The translations under genes were made by a program, and so were the position numbers. This document shows, one piece after another, positions 1 to 8,999 of a stretch of DNA of 64,000 nucleotides. This DNA comes from CAVVYW01 sp963752605 (GTDB lineage Bacteria > Actinomycetota > Thermoleophilia > Solirubrobacterales > 70-9), in NCBI GenBank assembly GCA_963752605.1, contig CAVVYW010000006.1:496001-560000 (forward strand), given 5' to 3'. Below the pieces are notes generated by a model that saw only the letters and a program-made list of their open reading frames with translations, did no database searches and was not told the DNA's origin. Numbering within the stretch: position 1 is the stretch's first letter; each line of letters starts with the position of its first letter.

Positions 1-662
1 AAGCGCGCGCCGAGGTAGGCGGCCGGCATCGCAGCCGCGGCCCCGACGGCGAGGATGTCCCAGTCGATCCCGCTCGGCAGGTGACCGAGGAGGCCGCCGA
101 TGCCCACCACCACCCCGACCGCGGCGTTGGTCCCGACCGCCGCGTAAGGCCCGACCCCCGCCCACTTGACCATCGCCGGCAGCCGCAGTGAGCCGAGGAT
201 CAGGCCCACGAATCCACCGAGCAGCCCGACGCCGAAGCCGACCAGCGCCGCGTTCAGGAAGAGCTCGGTCCCCGTCGGCATCGACTCGCCGCCCCCGGGG
301 CGCTTGTAGCGCGCCACTTCGACCGCGCCGTAGAGGACCACCAGGGAGATGGCGCCGAGCAGGATCCGCTCCGGCAGCACCCCCGCGATCAGCCCTCCGA
401 TGATCGCCCCTGCGAGTGAGGTGGGAGCCATCCAGGCGAACAGCCGCCAATTGACCCGGCCACCCCGCCAGTGCGCGTAGGCGGAGGTGAGCGCGGCGCA
501 GCCGCTGATCGCGACGTTGGCGCCGGCGGCGGCGGCCGGCGAGGTGCCGACCAGCACGATCAGCGGCAGCCGCAGGTTGCCGAGCACGAGCCCCACCAGC
601 CCCCCCGCGAAGGACACGGCGAAGGACCAGACGGCGACTGCGATCAGCTCGAGGGCGTCCAA
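1..662 (-). CDS. TSUP-family (TauE/SafE) permease, partial
   Basis: Integral membrane anion permease of the sulfite exporter TauE/SafE family, cut off by the left edge, so the C-terminus is missing. Reading the minus strand from a TTG at 662 gives a continuous frame of about 220 codons: hydrophobic helices with the family's repeated Gly-rich segments (GGLVGLVLGNLRLP near the N-terminus and GGFVGLILGSLRLP about 120 residues later), an internal duplication typical of TSUP proteins. An in-frame TAG at 675-677 limits the start to TTG 662 or a later codon. It diverges from the SnoaL-like gene at 697. The substrate (sulfite, sulfonate or another organic anion) cannot be told from sequence. Confidence 0.8.
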   Translation of the reverse strand, partial: MDALELIAVAVWSFAVSFAGGLVGLVLGNLRLPLIVLVGTSPAAAAGANVAISGCAALTSAYAHWRGGRVNWRLFAWMAPTSLAGAIIGGLIAGVLPERILLGAISLVVLYGAVEVARYKRPGGGESMPTGTELFLNAALVGFGVGLLGGFVGLILGSLRLPAMVKWAGVGPYAAVGTNAAVGVVVGIGGLLGHLPSGIDWDILAVGAAAAMPAAYLGAR

Positions 663-696
663 GGGTCGGGCACGCTAGCCGCTCATACTTCTGAGG

Positions 697-1107
697 GTGA
701 CAAGTTCAAACGTGGAGCTCCTGCTGGAGGCGTTCGCCGCGAATGAGCGCGGTGACGAGGACGCCCTGCGCGAGCTGATGCATCCGGAGATCGAGGTCTA
801 CGCCGAGCCGGGAATGATCAACTCGGGCCGCTACACCGGCTGGCAGGGATGGCTCGACTGGACCAGCCAGTGGAACGAAGCCTGGGAGGAGGTCAGCTAC
901 GAGCCGCTGGAGTTCATCGAGGTCGGCGACTCGGTCGTGGTCGCCCCCACCCGGGTCGTGGGCCGGGGCGCCGGGAGCGGGCTGGAGATCGACCGGGTAT
1001 TCGCCTACGTGTACGAGCTCCGCGACGGCAAGGGGGTCCGGTTCCACACCTACGGGAGCAAGGAGCGGGCCCTCGAGGCCGCCGCTGAGCTGGCCGGCAA
1101 GAGTTGA
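697..1107 (+). CDS. SnoaL-like / NTF2-fold protein
   Basis: A 136-residue protein with the look of the NTF2/SnoaL superfamily: an N-terminal helix with the 'LLEAFAANERGDEDALRELM' type opening, a 'HPEIEVYAEP' strand, then Trp-rich segments (WQGWLDWTSQW) and a closing 'VYELRDGKGVRFHTYGSKERALEAA' stretch that is very typical of actinobacterial SnoaL-like proteins. Members are often small cyclases, isomerases or binding proteins; no function can be assigned here. The start is GTG 697. It diverges from the TSUP permease. Confidence 0.75.
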   Translation: MTSSNVELLLEAFAANERGDEDALRELMHPEIEVYAEPGMINSGRYTGWQGWLDWTSQWNEAWEEVSYEPLEFIEVGDSVVVAPTRVVGRGAGSGLEIDRVFAYVYELRDGKGVRFHTYGSKERALEAAAELAGKS

Positions 1108-1183
1108 GCGCAGGTTAAGCGCCAGGGCGACCGCGATTCGCCGCAACATCGGCGGGCAGTGCGTGTTCTGGAGGTCGTCTGAC

Positions 1184-1203
1184 GCTCCGGCTTGCACCGG
1201 AGC
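1184..1203. terminator. hairpin downstream of the SnoaL-like gene
   Basis: A perfect 7-bp inverted repeat GCTCCGG/CCGGAGC with a 6-nt loop lies 80 bp after the SnoaL-like stop. A second, weaker stem (GGAAGC/GCTTCC) follows at about 1239-1259. There is no U-tract, so this is only a candidate terminator in the 183-bp gap before the lipoprotein gene. Confidence 0.3.
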
Positions 1204-1290
1204 TGATGCGTCAAAAGCCGGGGAGTGGACACGAGGGTCGGAAGCCTGGGGATTGCTTCCGGCCCTCATCATGTTTAGGGGCCTCGAGGC

Positions 1291-1731
1291 ATGGATAGGC
1301 ACGCTGGGGTGAGTCGATCTCTCCGTCGCCCCGGGGCTCTGCTGGCGCTCGTCGCATCGGCCCTGCTGCTCGCCGCCGGGTGTGACGACGATGACAACGG
1401 CGAGGAAGGAGATGTCGCGGGCCCCGACCTCGAGCGGTACTGCGAGCTGAGCACGGAGCTCGACCGCGCCGGGAGCGCAACGTTCGAGAAGCTGGAGGCT
1501 GACCCGAAGGCCACCGAGAAGGATTTCGAGACCGCCGAGAGGGAGTTCGTCGAAAGCCACCAGGTGGAGCTCGACGAGATCCAGCAGGTCGCCCCCGAGG
1601 AGATCTCGGAGGATGTCAAGACCGTCGTTGATGGCCTGCGCGCTCGGGCGGGCCTTGGGCCCGAGGTGGCCGAGGCCGACCAGACAGCCGCGGAAAAGCG
1701 CATACAGGCATTCGAAAAGCAGAACTGCTGA
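1291..1731 (+). CDS. small lipoprotein, unknown function
   Basis: A 146-residue exported lipoprotein. The N-terminus has Arg residues, a hydrophobic core (LLALVASALLLA) and the lipobox LAAGC, followed by a strongly acidic DDDD linker, so the mature protein should be anchored at Cys31. The rest is Glu/Asp-rich and predicted helical (long runs around ELSTELDRAG and EREFVESHQVELDEI), with one further Cys at the C-terminus. No known family was recognised. The next gene begins about 70 bp downstream. Confidence 0.7.
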   Translation: MDRHAGVSRSLRRPGALLALVASALLLAAGCDDDDNGEEGDVAGPDLERYCELSTELDRAGSATFEKLEADPKATEKDFETAEREFVESHQVELDEIQQVAPEEISEDVKTVVDGLRARAGLGPEVAEADQTAAEKRIQAFEKQNC

Positions 1732-1799
1732 CAACCCGCCGCCCGCCAGCGGCGGTGGACGTAGAATCGCCGCACCCACCGCGTCGACGAGAGGAAGCC

Positions 1800-3521
1800 A
1801 TGGAGGCGAGCAGCTCCCGGAGCACCGGCACCAGCGCAAGCAAGTCAGCTGGGAGCGGCAACGGCGCCGCACCCACCAAGACCAAGGCCTCGAAGAAATC
1901 CGCCAAGCAGGGCAAGGCCAAGCCCGCCCTCGAGTCCTTCAACCCCGCCAACGGCGAGCTGGTCGGCACGGTCGAGACGCTCACCCCTAGCAAGGTCCAG
2001 GCCGTCGTCGACGACGTCGGCGAGGTCCAGCCGTTCTGGGCGCAGCTCTCGCTCGATGACCGGGCCCGCTACATACGCCGCGCTGGGGATGTGCTGCTCG
2101 ACGAGTTGGACGACCTGGCCGAGCTGCTCACGCGCGAGCAGGGCAAGCCGCACGTGGAGAGCTACACGATGGAGCTGCTGCCGACCGTTGACTCGCTGCG
2201 GTGGATCGCCGACAACGGTCCCGACATCCTCGCCGACGAGCGGCTCTCGATGCCCGTCTTCCTGAAGACGAAGAAGGCGAAGTTCTCCTTCGAGCCGATG
2301 GGCGTGGTCGGCGTGATCGCTCCCTGGAACTACCCCTGGTCCATTCCCTTCGGCGAGGTGGCGATCGCGCTGATGGCCGGCAACGGTGTCGTGCTGAAGC
2401 CCGCCAGCCTCACCCCCGTGATCGGGGAGCGGATCCGGATGCTCTTCGAGAAGGCCGGGTTCCCCGAGGGCCTTGTCCGCACGGTCCACGGCGGCGGGCG
2501 GATCGGCGATGCCCTGGTCAAGTCCTCGGCCGCGAAGATCTTCTTCACCGGCTCCGTCGAGATCGGCCAGAAGGTCGGCGTCGAGTGCGCGAAGCGGATG
2601 AAGGGCTCCGTGCTGGAGCTCGGGGGCAAGGACCCCCAGATCGTCTGCGCCGACGCCGATCTCGCCAACGCCGTCTCCGGCGCCGTCTGGGGCGGCTTCG
2701 CGAACGCGGGCCAGACCTGCTCGGGGATCGAGCGCGTCTACGTGCACCGCGACGTCTCCGACCGCTTCCTCGAGGGCGTGGTGCGCGAGACGGAGAGGCT
2801 GACCGTCGGAGACCCGATGGAGTGGACGACCGAGATCGGCCCGATGGTCTCCGAGGAGCAGGCGCGGACCGTCACCGAGCTGGTGGATGACGCGCTCGAG
2901 CACGGCGCGGAGCGCCTGACCGGCGGGCCGGTGAACGTGAAGGGGATGAAGGGCAGCTTCATCGCTCCCACCGTCCTCACGGGCGTGAACCACGAGATGC
3001 GGATCATGCAGGAGGAGATCTTCGGCCCGGTCCTCCCGATCATGACGGTGGACTCCGAGGAGGAGGCGGTGCGCCTGGCGAACGACTCCGAGTTCGGCCT
3101 GGGCGCCTCGATCTGGACCAAGGACCAGGCGAAGGGCGACCGGATGGCGCGCGAGATCCAGTCCGGCATGGTCTGGGTCAACGACCACTCCTTCTCCCAC
3201 GGCGCCTGCCAATGCGTCTGGGGCGGGGTGAAGAACTCCGGGCTCGGCCGCTCGCACTCGAAGTTCGGCTTCTATGAGTGCGTCAACGTGAAGCAGCTCA
3301 CCTGGGAGCCGGGCTGGACCCGCGACATGTGGTGGCAGCCGTACGACCGCGACCTCGCGGACGCGATCCGCTCCTCGGCGCGGTTGCTCTACGGGCGGAA
3401 CGGCAAGCGTCTCGACGCGCTCCGGCGAGGGCCTGCGCCCGCTGCTCAGGGTGACGAGGAAGACGCTGCAGAAGGGCCGCTAGCCGCAAGCCGTGATTCT
3501 GCGGGCGAGCGGGGGTCTTGA
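1800..3521 (+). CDS. aldehyde dehydrogenase family protein
   Basis: NAD(P)-dependent aldehyde dehydrogenase, oxidising an aldehyde to its acid in the cytoplasm. The nucleophilic Cys is in NAGQTCSG (about residue 307) and the general-base Glu in LELGGKDP (about residue 273). The Rossmann-region APWNYPW and KPASLTP and the C-terminal EEIFGPVLP are all family signatures. ATG 1800 is chosen because GAGGAAG lies just upstream. The first 40 residues are a Ser/Lys/Ala-rich extension before the fold begins at ESFNPANGELVGT. The C-terminal tail (WWQPYDRDL, about 70 residues beyond the core) resembles a subgroup of actinobacterial succinate-semialdehyde-like enzymes. The substrate is not determinable. 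Confidence 0.9.
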   Translation: MEASSSRSTGTSASKSAGSGNGAAPTKTKASKKSAKQGKAKPALESFNPANGELVGTVETLTPSKVQAVVDDVGEVQPFWAQLSLDDRARYIRRAGDVLLDELDDLAELLTREQGKPHVESYTMELLPTVDSLRWIADNGPDILADERLSMPVFLKTKKAKFSFEPMGVVGVIAPWNYPWSIPFGEVAIALMAGNGVVLKPASLTPVIGERIRMLFEKAGFPEGLVRTVHGGGRIGDALVKSSAAKIFFTGSVEIGQKVGVECAKRMKGSVLELGGKDPQIVCADADLANAVSGAVWGGFANAGQTCSGIERVYVHRDVSDRFLEGVVRETERLTVGDPMEWTTEIGPMVSEEQARTVTELVDDALEHGAERLTGGPVNVKGMKGSFIAPTVLTGVNHEMRIMQEEIFGPVLPIMTVDSEEEAVRLANDSEFGLGASIWTKDQAKGDRMAREIQSGMVWVNDHSFSHGACQCVWGGVKNSGLGRSHSKFGFYECVNVKQLTWEPGWTRDMWWQPYDRDLADAIRSSARLLYGRNGKRLDALRRGPAPAAQGDEEDAAEGPLAASRDSAGERGS

Positions 3522-3608
3522 AGGTGAGCACAAAAGCGCGACCAGAAGCGCCAGAATTGGTTATCTAGGGAGCGAAGGCAGGCTTTTGACGCGACCAGTA
3601 AGGGGGCC

Positions 3609-4532
3609 ATGAACTTGACCAGGAACAAGAAGGCAGGCGTAATCACCATGGGGCTCCTTCTCGCAGTCGCGGGGCTCAGCCTCGGAGCCGGCACCGCGGG
3701 AGCCGCGAAGACCAAGATCTTGAGCAACAGCAGCACGCTCACCTCGAACGAGACTCCACGCAAGACCGTGCTGTGCCCGAAGAAGAACCCGAACTTCAAG
3801 TTCCCCTACGGCGGCGGTATGTACAGCACCAGCCCGTACGGGATGGACGGGGCGGGCGTCTATCCGCACTCCTATGAGCGCCTCGGCGTCCAGGGCGGCT
3901 ACCACGTCACCCCCGTCTATTACGACCCCTCGCCCGATGCGGCCAGCGCCCCGAAGGAGGTCACCCTGCAGGTGGTCTGCGGGCCCGAGCCAGGGAAGCT
4001 GACGCCTCCGCACAACACCGCACAGGTGGACCCCCCTGGGGTCAAGACGCACACCACTCCATGCCCCGGTCGCAGACAGTTGATCGGCGGCGGCTTCCAG
4101 CGCACCACCTTCGTCGGCCCGATCAGGGGCGCTCCCCCGAGCGGCGTCTTCGCCACGGAGGCGCTCGCGATCGCCTCGAACGTCTGGAGGACGAGCGGCG
4201 AGGCCTTCGGGAAGTTCGGCGGTGAGCTGACGAGCATCGCCTATTGCCGGCGGAGCAAGAAGCCGCTGCTCACCGAGGTGACGGCCTCCACGCCGATTCT
4301 CCCGATGGGGAACGCATCGGCGACCACCCCGCCGTGCCCGGGCTCGCGGAGGATGGTGTTCAGCGGGTTCACGACCTCGCCGCTCGGCTCCATCTTCTTC
4401 GCCGGCGGCCCGCTCAACCCGAACGACTCGGTCACCGGGACCGGCTACAACCGCTCGCTGGCCCCCGCGATCCTGACCGTCGAGGGCTACTGCATGAACG
4501 TGCAGAACCGCCAGAAGGGCAACAAGCGCTGA
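3609..4532 (+). CDS. secreted protein with paired Cys-Pro-Gly repeats, unknown
   Basis: A 307-residue exported protein of unknown function. It has a signal peptide: NLTRNKK, then a hydrophobic core (MGLLLAVAGLSLGAG) and a likely cleavage after GAA (about residue 33). The mature part contains two related modules, each opening with a CPG(R/S)RR motif followed by a GGGF- or FSGF-type turn (around residues 152-166 and 262-275). Each module ends with a Cys-containing strand (AYC, GYCM), suggesting a disulfide-stabilised beta repeat. It may be a surface or matrix protein; no homologous family is recognised. Confidence 0.7.
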   Translation: MNLTRNKKAGVITMGLLLAVAGLSLGAGTAGAAKTKILSNSSTLTSNETPRKTVLCPKKNPNFKFPYGGGMYSTSPYGMDGAGVYPHSYERLGVQGGYHVTPVYYDPSPDAASAPKEVTLQVVCGPEPGKLTPPHNTAQVDPPGVKTHTTPCPGRRQLIGGGFQRTTFVGPIRGAPPSGVFATEALAIASNVWRTSGEAFGKFGGELTSIAYCRRSKKPLLTEVTASTPILPMGNASATTPPCPGSRRMVFSGFTTSPLGSIFFAGGPLNPNDSVTGTGYNRSLAPAILTVEGYCMNVQNRQKGNKR

Positions 4533-4551
4533 GGATTCCGGCCGGGGCCGG

Positions 4552-5206
4552 CTAGTCGACCGGCCGGCCCCGATCGAAGAATCGAACGTGGATGTGATCG
4601 TCGTGGTGGACGAGCTTCTCGACGATCCCGCGCGGACCCCCCAGGCCGGTCCGCGGCCCGACGAACACGTACTTGGCTCCGGCGGCGACGAAGCGGCCGA
4701 CCAGGTCCTGGGCGAGCGCGCGATCTATCTGGGCCGGCTTCCCCGGCGCCAGCTCCAGGGCGTCCAGGCGCGGATAGAGGATGTCCACGTCGGTGCCGTT
4801 CTGGTGGGAGGCGTGACCCAGGCCGCCGAACCGCTTCCCGAACGGCCCGCCGTGCGGCCTGCTCAGGTCCGCGATGCCGATGCGAGGAGCGAGGGGATGG
4901 GCGAGCCGGTACTCGGCGATGACCTGGAGGACCCGGTTGACCATGCGGTCGGCACCCCAGCGGCGCCAGTCGCGGTTGGGCGAGCGGCGCAGCGGAAAGT
5001 CCCAGGTGAAGAAGTCGGCGCCCTCCGCCGGCAGCTGCACGCCGCGCAGGAGAGCGCCGTCCCAGGGCCGGCCGACGGAGACCGACCCGCGCCACTGGAA
5101 CTGGCCCGGATCGACCTGCTCGATCGCCGTCTCGCCGCCGGCGAGCCTGGCCGATCGCGGTTCCCTCGATCACGTGGCCGCCCTCGGTCATCCACGCGGC
5201 GGCCAT
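4552..5206 (-). CDS. M74-like murein endopeptidase, frameshifted 5' end
   Basis: Penicillin-insensitive murein endopeptidase (MepA/peptidase M74-like) that would cut peptidoglycan cross-links outside the membrane. The body (codons from about 5,130 down to 4,552) carries the metal-site motifs SRPHGGPFG, HASHQNGTDVDI and HHDDHIHVRF. The apparent N-terminus (ATG 5206, a hydrophobic segment) is in a different frame, offset by one base near 5,140-5,150. The hydrophobic coding extends upstream of 5206 without a standard start, so the true start is unresolved. The shortest unbroken ORF starts at GTG 5040. It diverges from ccmA. The break is probably a sequence error but could mark a pseudogene. Confidence 0.7.
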
Positions 5207-5296
5207 GAACAGCGCGCAGAGCAGCGCGGTGGTTATCTGAAGGCCCTTGCCGACGATGGCCCAAAGAACACCACGGCCGCCCGCTAGATTCGGCGC

Positions 5297-5978
5297 ATGG
5301 CCGATCCCGCGGCCGTTCAGGCCCCCAGCGGAGCGCCCAACGCAGGCGTGGAGCCGACACAGGCCGCAGTCGAGCTGGCCGGGCTGCGGCGCGACTTCGG
5401 CGAGCGCACGGCGCTCTCAGGCGTCGAGCTGAGGCTCGAGGCAGGCAGGACCCTGGCGGTCCTGGGGCCGAACGGCTCCGGCAAGACGACGCTCCTGCGA
5501 ATCCTCGCCGGGCTGCTCCGCCCGAGCGCCGGCACGGTACGCGTGCTCGGCTGCGAGCTGCCGCGCGAGAGCGTGCGACTGCGGGGCCGGGTCGGCTACC
5601 TCGGCCACGAGCCGCTCCTCTACCGCGACCTCACCGCCCGCGAGAACCTGAGGCTGGCCGCCGCCCTCCATGGGCTCGAGCCCGAGGGCGCGGCGGAGCG
5701 GGTTGGGGTCCTGCTCGGCGCGGTCGGGATGGAGCGCCGCTCGGACGAACCCGTGGCGCTGCTCTCGGCGGGGATGCGGCAGCGGATCGACATCTGCCGG
5801 TCGGTCCTGCATGAGCCGGAGCTCCTGCTGCTCGACGAGCCCGACGCCCACCTCGACGAGCAGGGGCGGCACGCGGTGGAGCCCCTGATCGCCACCGCCC
5901 GGGCGGGCGCGGGTGATCGTCAGCCACGACCGCGACCGCGCGCGCGAGGGCGCGGACGCCGTGCTGGAGCTGGGATGA
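5297..5978 (+). CDS. ccmA: haem exporter ATP-binding subunit CcmA, frameshifted
   Basis: ATPase of the CcmABCD complex that handles haem for cytochrome c maturation. It has Walker A GPNGSGKTT, the signature-region variant LLSAGMRQR and Walker B LLLLDEPDAHLDE. After the LIATARAG segment the frame continues for 84 codons into ccmB, whereas the expected H-loop end (RVIVSHDRDRAREGADAVLELG, stop TGA 5976-5978) is offset by one base near 5,909 in a run of G and C. I therefore read ccmA as ending at 5978 with a one-base error. TGA overlaps the ccmB ATG, the usual ccmA-ccmB junction. A literal reading would be an unlikely CcmA-CcmB fusion lacking the switch His. Confidence 0.85.
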
Positions 5979-6643
5979 GCGCCTACCGCGCCCTGCTCGG
6001 CAAGGACCTGCGGGTCGAACTGCGGACCCTGCGCTCACTGCCGGCGATGCTGCTCTTCGCCATCACCGTCTTCGTCATCTTCCGCTTCGGGATCGACCGC
6101 ACCGAGCTGGAGGGCGACCTGGCGGCGGGGGTCCTGATCGCGACCCTGCTGTTCGCGGCGATCCTCGCGGTCAACCGCCTCTTCGTCGCCGAGCGGGAGG
6201 AGGGCGGCTTCGACCTGATCCGGCTGGCCCCGGTCGACCGCAACGTCCTCTTCGCGGCCAAGGGGACCGCGCTGGTCGTCTACCTGGCGGTGCTCGAGGC
6301 GATCGCAGTTCCGATCTTCGCGCTCTTCTTCCTCGACAGCGCCGCCGGGCTGGTCCCGCTCGCCCTGGTGCTGGCCCTGTTCAACCTCGGGGTGGCCGCA
6401 TCGGGAACGGTCGTCTCGACGATCGCGACCATGTCGCGGGCGAGGGACCTGCTCGCCCCGCTGATCCTGCTGCCCCTGCTGATCCCGCTCGTGATCGCAG
6501 CCTCCGGGGCCGCCCAGCACCTGCTCGAGGCCGGCGGCCCCGACTACGACCGGTTCGGTACATGGCTGGCGATACTCGGCCTCTACGATGGGGTGTTCGT
6601 CCTCGTCGGCTACGCGACCTTCGACTTCCTGCTCGAGGACTAG
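5975..6643 (+). CDS. ccmB: haem exporter membrane subunit CcmB
   Basis: A 222-residue integral membrane partner of CcmA. It opens with YRALLGKDLRVELRTL, the conserved cytoplasmic start of CcmB proteins, and continues with six predicted hydrophobic helices (for example LLFAITVFVIF, ILIATLLFAAILAVNRLF and LLAPLILLPLLIPLVIAA). The REEGGFDLIRLAPVDR loop matches the family. ATG 5975 overlaps the ccmA stop. ccmC starts 16 bp after the stop, so the genes form one operon. Confidence 0.88.
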   Translation: MSAYRALLGKDLRVELRTLRSLPAMLLFAITVFVIFRFGIDRTELEGDLAAGVLIATLLFAAILAVNRLFVAEREEGGFDLIRLAPVDRNVLFAAKGTALVVYLAVLEAIAVPIFALFFLDSAAGLVPLALVLALFNLGVAASGTVVSTIATMSRARDLLAPLILLPLLIPLVIAASGAAQHLLEAGGPDYDRFGTWLAILGLYDGVFVLVGYATFDFLLED

Positions 6644-6659
6644 CCGGGAGGATCGGCAA

Positions 6660-7451
6660 ATGCACTCGATAACCCTGCGTAGGATCGCGATCGCCACCGT
6701 GGCGGTGCTCGCCGCGGGCTACGCGCTGGCGTTCTTCGACGCGCCCCGCGACGCCGACCAGGGGCTGATCCAGAAGATCTTCTACCTGCACGTGCCGCTC
6801 GCGATCTGCGCGCTGGTCGGGTTCATGGTCGCGGCGGTCCTCGCGATCCAGCACCTGCGGAAGGGTGACGCGATCTGGGACGCGCGCTCATACGTCGCGA
6901 TCCACATCTCGGTGATCTTCGGCGTCGGCGTGCTGCTCACCGGTGCGATCTGGGCCAAGGGGGCCTGGGGGACCTGGTGGGAGTGGCGCGAGCCGACGCT
7001 GGTCAGCTTCCTGATCGTCTTCCTGCTCTACGCGACGTACTACCCGCTGCGCTACGCGATCGAGGACCGCGATCGCCAGGCGCGCTACGCCTCGGTCTTC
7101 GCAATCACCGCGGGCGCCTTCGTGCCGCTCAACTTCGCCGCGGTCCGGGCCGCCGAGCCGCTGATTCATCCCCGCACCTTCTCCTCCGCCGGCGGCCTGC
7201 CCGACTCGATGCTGCTCGCCTTTCTCGTCTGCCTGGTCGGGATGGCCCTGCTCTGGGTGACGCTGGTTCGCTTCGAGCTCGCCGCCAAGGGCGCGTCCGC
7301 GGACCTGGCGCGGATCCGCCGGGCGCTCCTGGGCGAGGACGCCCCGCCGGCCCCGGCACCGTCCATAGCTCCGGTCGGCGCCACCGCGACCCGCGCCATG
7401 AGCGCCGCGGATCAACCGGCCCCGGGCGGCCGAAGTGAGGGGAGGCGCTGA
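6660..7451 (+). CDS. ccmC: haem-handling protein CcmC
   Basis: A 263-residue membrane protein that presents haem to the cytochrome c maturation machinery. The tryptophan-rich WWD-type motif WGTWWEWREP lies in an external loop, flanked by His residues in FYLHVPLA and AIHISVIFG that are expected haem ligands. Six hydrophobic helices are visible. The C-terminus after about residue 215 is an Ala/Pro-rich cytoplasmic tail longer than usual. ATG 6660 follows GGGAGG. The stop overlaps the ATG of the small ccmD-like gene (TGATG). Confidence 0.88.
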   Translation: MHSITLRRIAIATVAVLAAGYALAFFDAPRDADQGLIQKIFYLHVPLAICALVGFMVAAVLAIQHLRKGDAIWDARSYVAIHISVIFGVGVLLTGAIWAKGAWGTWWEWREPTLVSFLIVFLLYATYYPLRYAIEDRDRQARYASVFAITAGAFVPLNFAAVRAAEPLIHPRTFSSAGGLPDSMLLAFLVCLVGMALLWVTLVRFELAAKGASADLARIRRALLGEDAPPAPAPSIAPVGATATRAMSAADQPAPGGRSEGRR

Positions 7452-7627
7452 TGCCACTCCTGCTCGCGGTCGCCGACGCCGAGAAGTACGTCGGGGGCGC
7501 CTACCTCGTCTTCCTTCTGCTCCTCCTCGTGTACGTCGCGATCATGGCCGGCAAGCTCCAGCGGATCCAGCGCGAGCTGAGCAATCTAGCTTCTCTAGCC
7601 GAGCGGGAGCGCGGGGGTGCGTCGTGA
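7451..7627 (+). CDS. ccmD: small CcmD-like membrane protein
   Basis: A 58-residue protein: a short N-terminal segment with AEKYVGGAY, one strongly hydrophobic helix (LVFLLLLLVYVAIMAG), then a basic/amphipathic cytoplasmic tail (KLQRIQRELSNL). Size, topology and position right after ccmC match CcmD, which stabilises the CcmABC-haem complex. Its ATG overlaps the ccmC stop (TGATG) and its TGA overlaps the hemA GTG, so it is translationally coupled on both sides. CcmD sequences are poorly conserved; the call rests mainly on context. Confidence 0.75.
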   Translation: MPLLLAVADAEKYVGGAYLVFLLLLLVYVAIMAGKLQRIQRELSNLASLAERERGGAS

Positions 7628-8967
7628 GCGGCCTGCTCGCCCTCGGCGTCTCGCACCGCACCGCGCCCCTCGCCCTGCGCGAGCGCCTCGCCCTGACCGA
7701 GGGACGGGCCGCCGGCGTCCTCAGCGCCCTGGTCACCGAGGAGCCGATCACCGAGGCGGCGGCGCTCTCCACCTGCAACCGCACCGAGCTCTATCTGGTC
7801 GCCTCCGATCCGGTCGAGGCCGAGGCCGGCGCGCTCGCCGTGCTGGCGCGCGAGGCGGGCATCCGCCCCACCGAGCTGCTCGGGCCGCTCTACTCGCTGC
7901 GCGGCTCGGACGCCGCGCGGCACCTGTACCGGGTGACCGCGGGCCTGGACTCGATGATCGTCGGGGAGGCCGAGATCCAGGGCCAGGTGAAGCGCGCCTA
8001 CGAGCTGGCACTCGTGGAGGGCGCCACCGGCCCTGTGCTGAACCGGCTCTTCCGCGGGGCGCTGGCGGCAGGCAAGCGGGCGCGTACGGAGACCGCGGTC
8101 GGCGAGAAGGGCGTCTCGATCCCCTCCGTTGCTGTCGAGCTGGCCCAGCGCAGCCTCGGCGACCTCTCCAGCCGGCGGGTGCTGCTGGTCGGCGCCGGGG
8201 AGACATCGGAGCTGACCGCCCGCGCGCTGGCGGCACGCGGCGCGCAGGCCGTGTTCATCGCCAACCGCCGCCACAACCGGGCGATCGGCCTGGCGCAGCG
8301 CTTCGGCGGCCACGCCGTGCGGATCGATGAGCTGCCGGCCCAGCTCCAGAGCGCCGACATCGTCGTGTCCACCACCAACTCGCCCCACCATCTGATCGAG
8401 CGTTCCGAGCTGGATCAGGTGATGGAACAGCGTGAGGGGCGCCCGCTGCTGCTGATCGACCTCGCCGTGCCCCGCGACATCGACCCTGAGTGCCGCGAGC
8501 TGGACGGCGTCAGCCTCCACGACGTGGATGACGTGCAGGCGATCCAGGAGCGGAACGCGTCCGGCCGCGAGGTGGAGGCGCGGCGGGCGGGGGCAATCCT
8601 CGACGCCGAGCTGGTGCGCTTCGAGCGCTGGCTCGCATCGCAGGAGGTGATGCCGACCATCGCCGCGCTGCGGGAGCGGGCCGACGAGATCGTCTCGCGC
8701 GTGCTGGCCGAGAACGAGTCGCGCTGGGAGAGCCTCAGCCAGGCGGACCGCGAGCGCGTCCAGCTTCTGGCGAAGGCGATCGCGAGCCGGCTTCTCCACG
8801 AGCCCACCCTCCGGATCAAGGGCGCGGCGGACCGCGACGACGTCTACCTGCAGGTGAGCGCGCTGCGCGAGCTGTTCGGGCTCGACGCCGGAACGGAGCC
8901 GGACGCGGCCACCGACGCCGACGTCACCTCGCTCGAGGAGCGGCGCCGGCGCAGCGACCGCCGCTAG
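7624..8967 (+). CDS. hemA: glutamyl-tRNA reductase
   Basis: First committed step of C5-pathway tetrapyrrole synthesis: NADPH-dependent reduction of glutamyl-tRNA to glutamate-1-semialdehyde. The 447-residue protein starts at GTG 7624 (VSGLLALGVSHRTAPL). It has the catalytic Cys51 in STCNRTELY, the substrate-site block GLDSMIVGEAEIQGQVK, the NADPH-binding VLLVGAGETSEL, and the C-terminal dimerisation helix. Coupling to ccmABCD upstream and hemC downstream puts haem supply and cytochrome c assembly in one transcription unit. Confidence 0.95.
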   Translation: MSGLLALGVSHRTAPLALRERLALTEGRAAGVLSALVTEEPITEAAALSTCNRTELYLVASDPVEAEAGALAVLAREAGIRPTELLGPLYSLRGSDAARHLYRVTAGLDSMIVGEAEIQGQVKRAYELALVEGATGPVLNRLFRGALAAGKRARTETAVGEKGVSIPSVAVELAQRSLGDLSSRRVLLVGAGETSELTARALAARGAQAVFIANRRHNRAIGLAQRFGGHAVRIDELPAQLQSADIVVSTTNSPHHLIERSELDQVMEQREGRPLLLIDLAVPRDIDPECRELDGVSLHDVDDVQAIQERNASGREVEARRAGAILDAELVRFERWLASQEVMPTIAALRERADEIVSRVLAENESRWESLSQADRERVQLLAKAIASRLLHEPTLRIKGAADRDDVYLQVSALRELFGLDAGTEPDAATDADVTSLEERRRRSDRR

Positions 8968-8999
8968 CGGCTGGGCGGCCTGGCGGATCGGAGAAGGCC

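Noticed and set aside
706..1872. 388-codon minus-strand frame
   Set aside because: Antisense to the SnoaL-like and lipoprotein genes, with compositionally biased sequence typical of high-G+C shadow frames.
5297..6643. Natural CcmA-CcmB fusion protein
   Set aside because: The literal frame destroys the conserved VSHDRDRAREGADAV end of CcmA, which is intact one base away with a stop overlapping the ccmB ATG. A one-base error explains it better.
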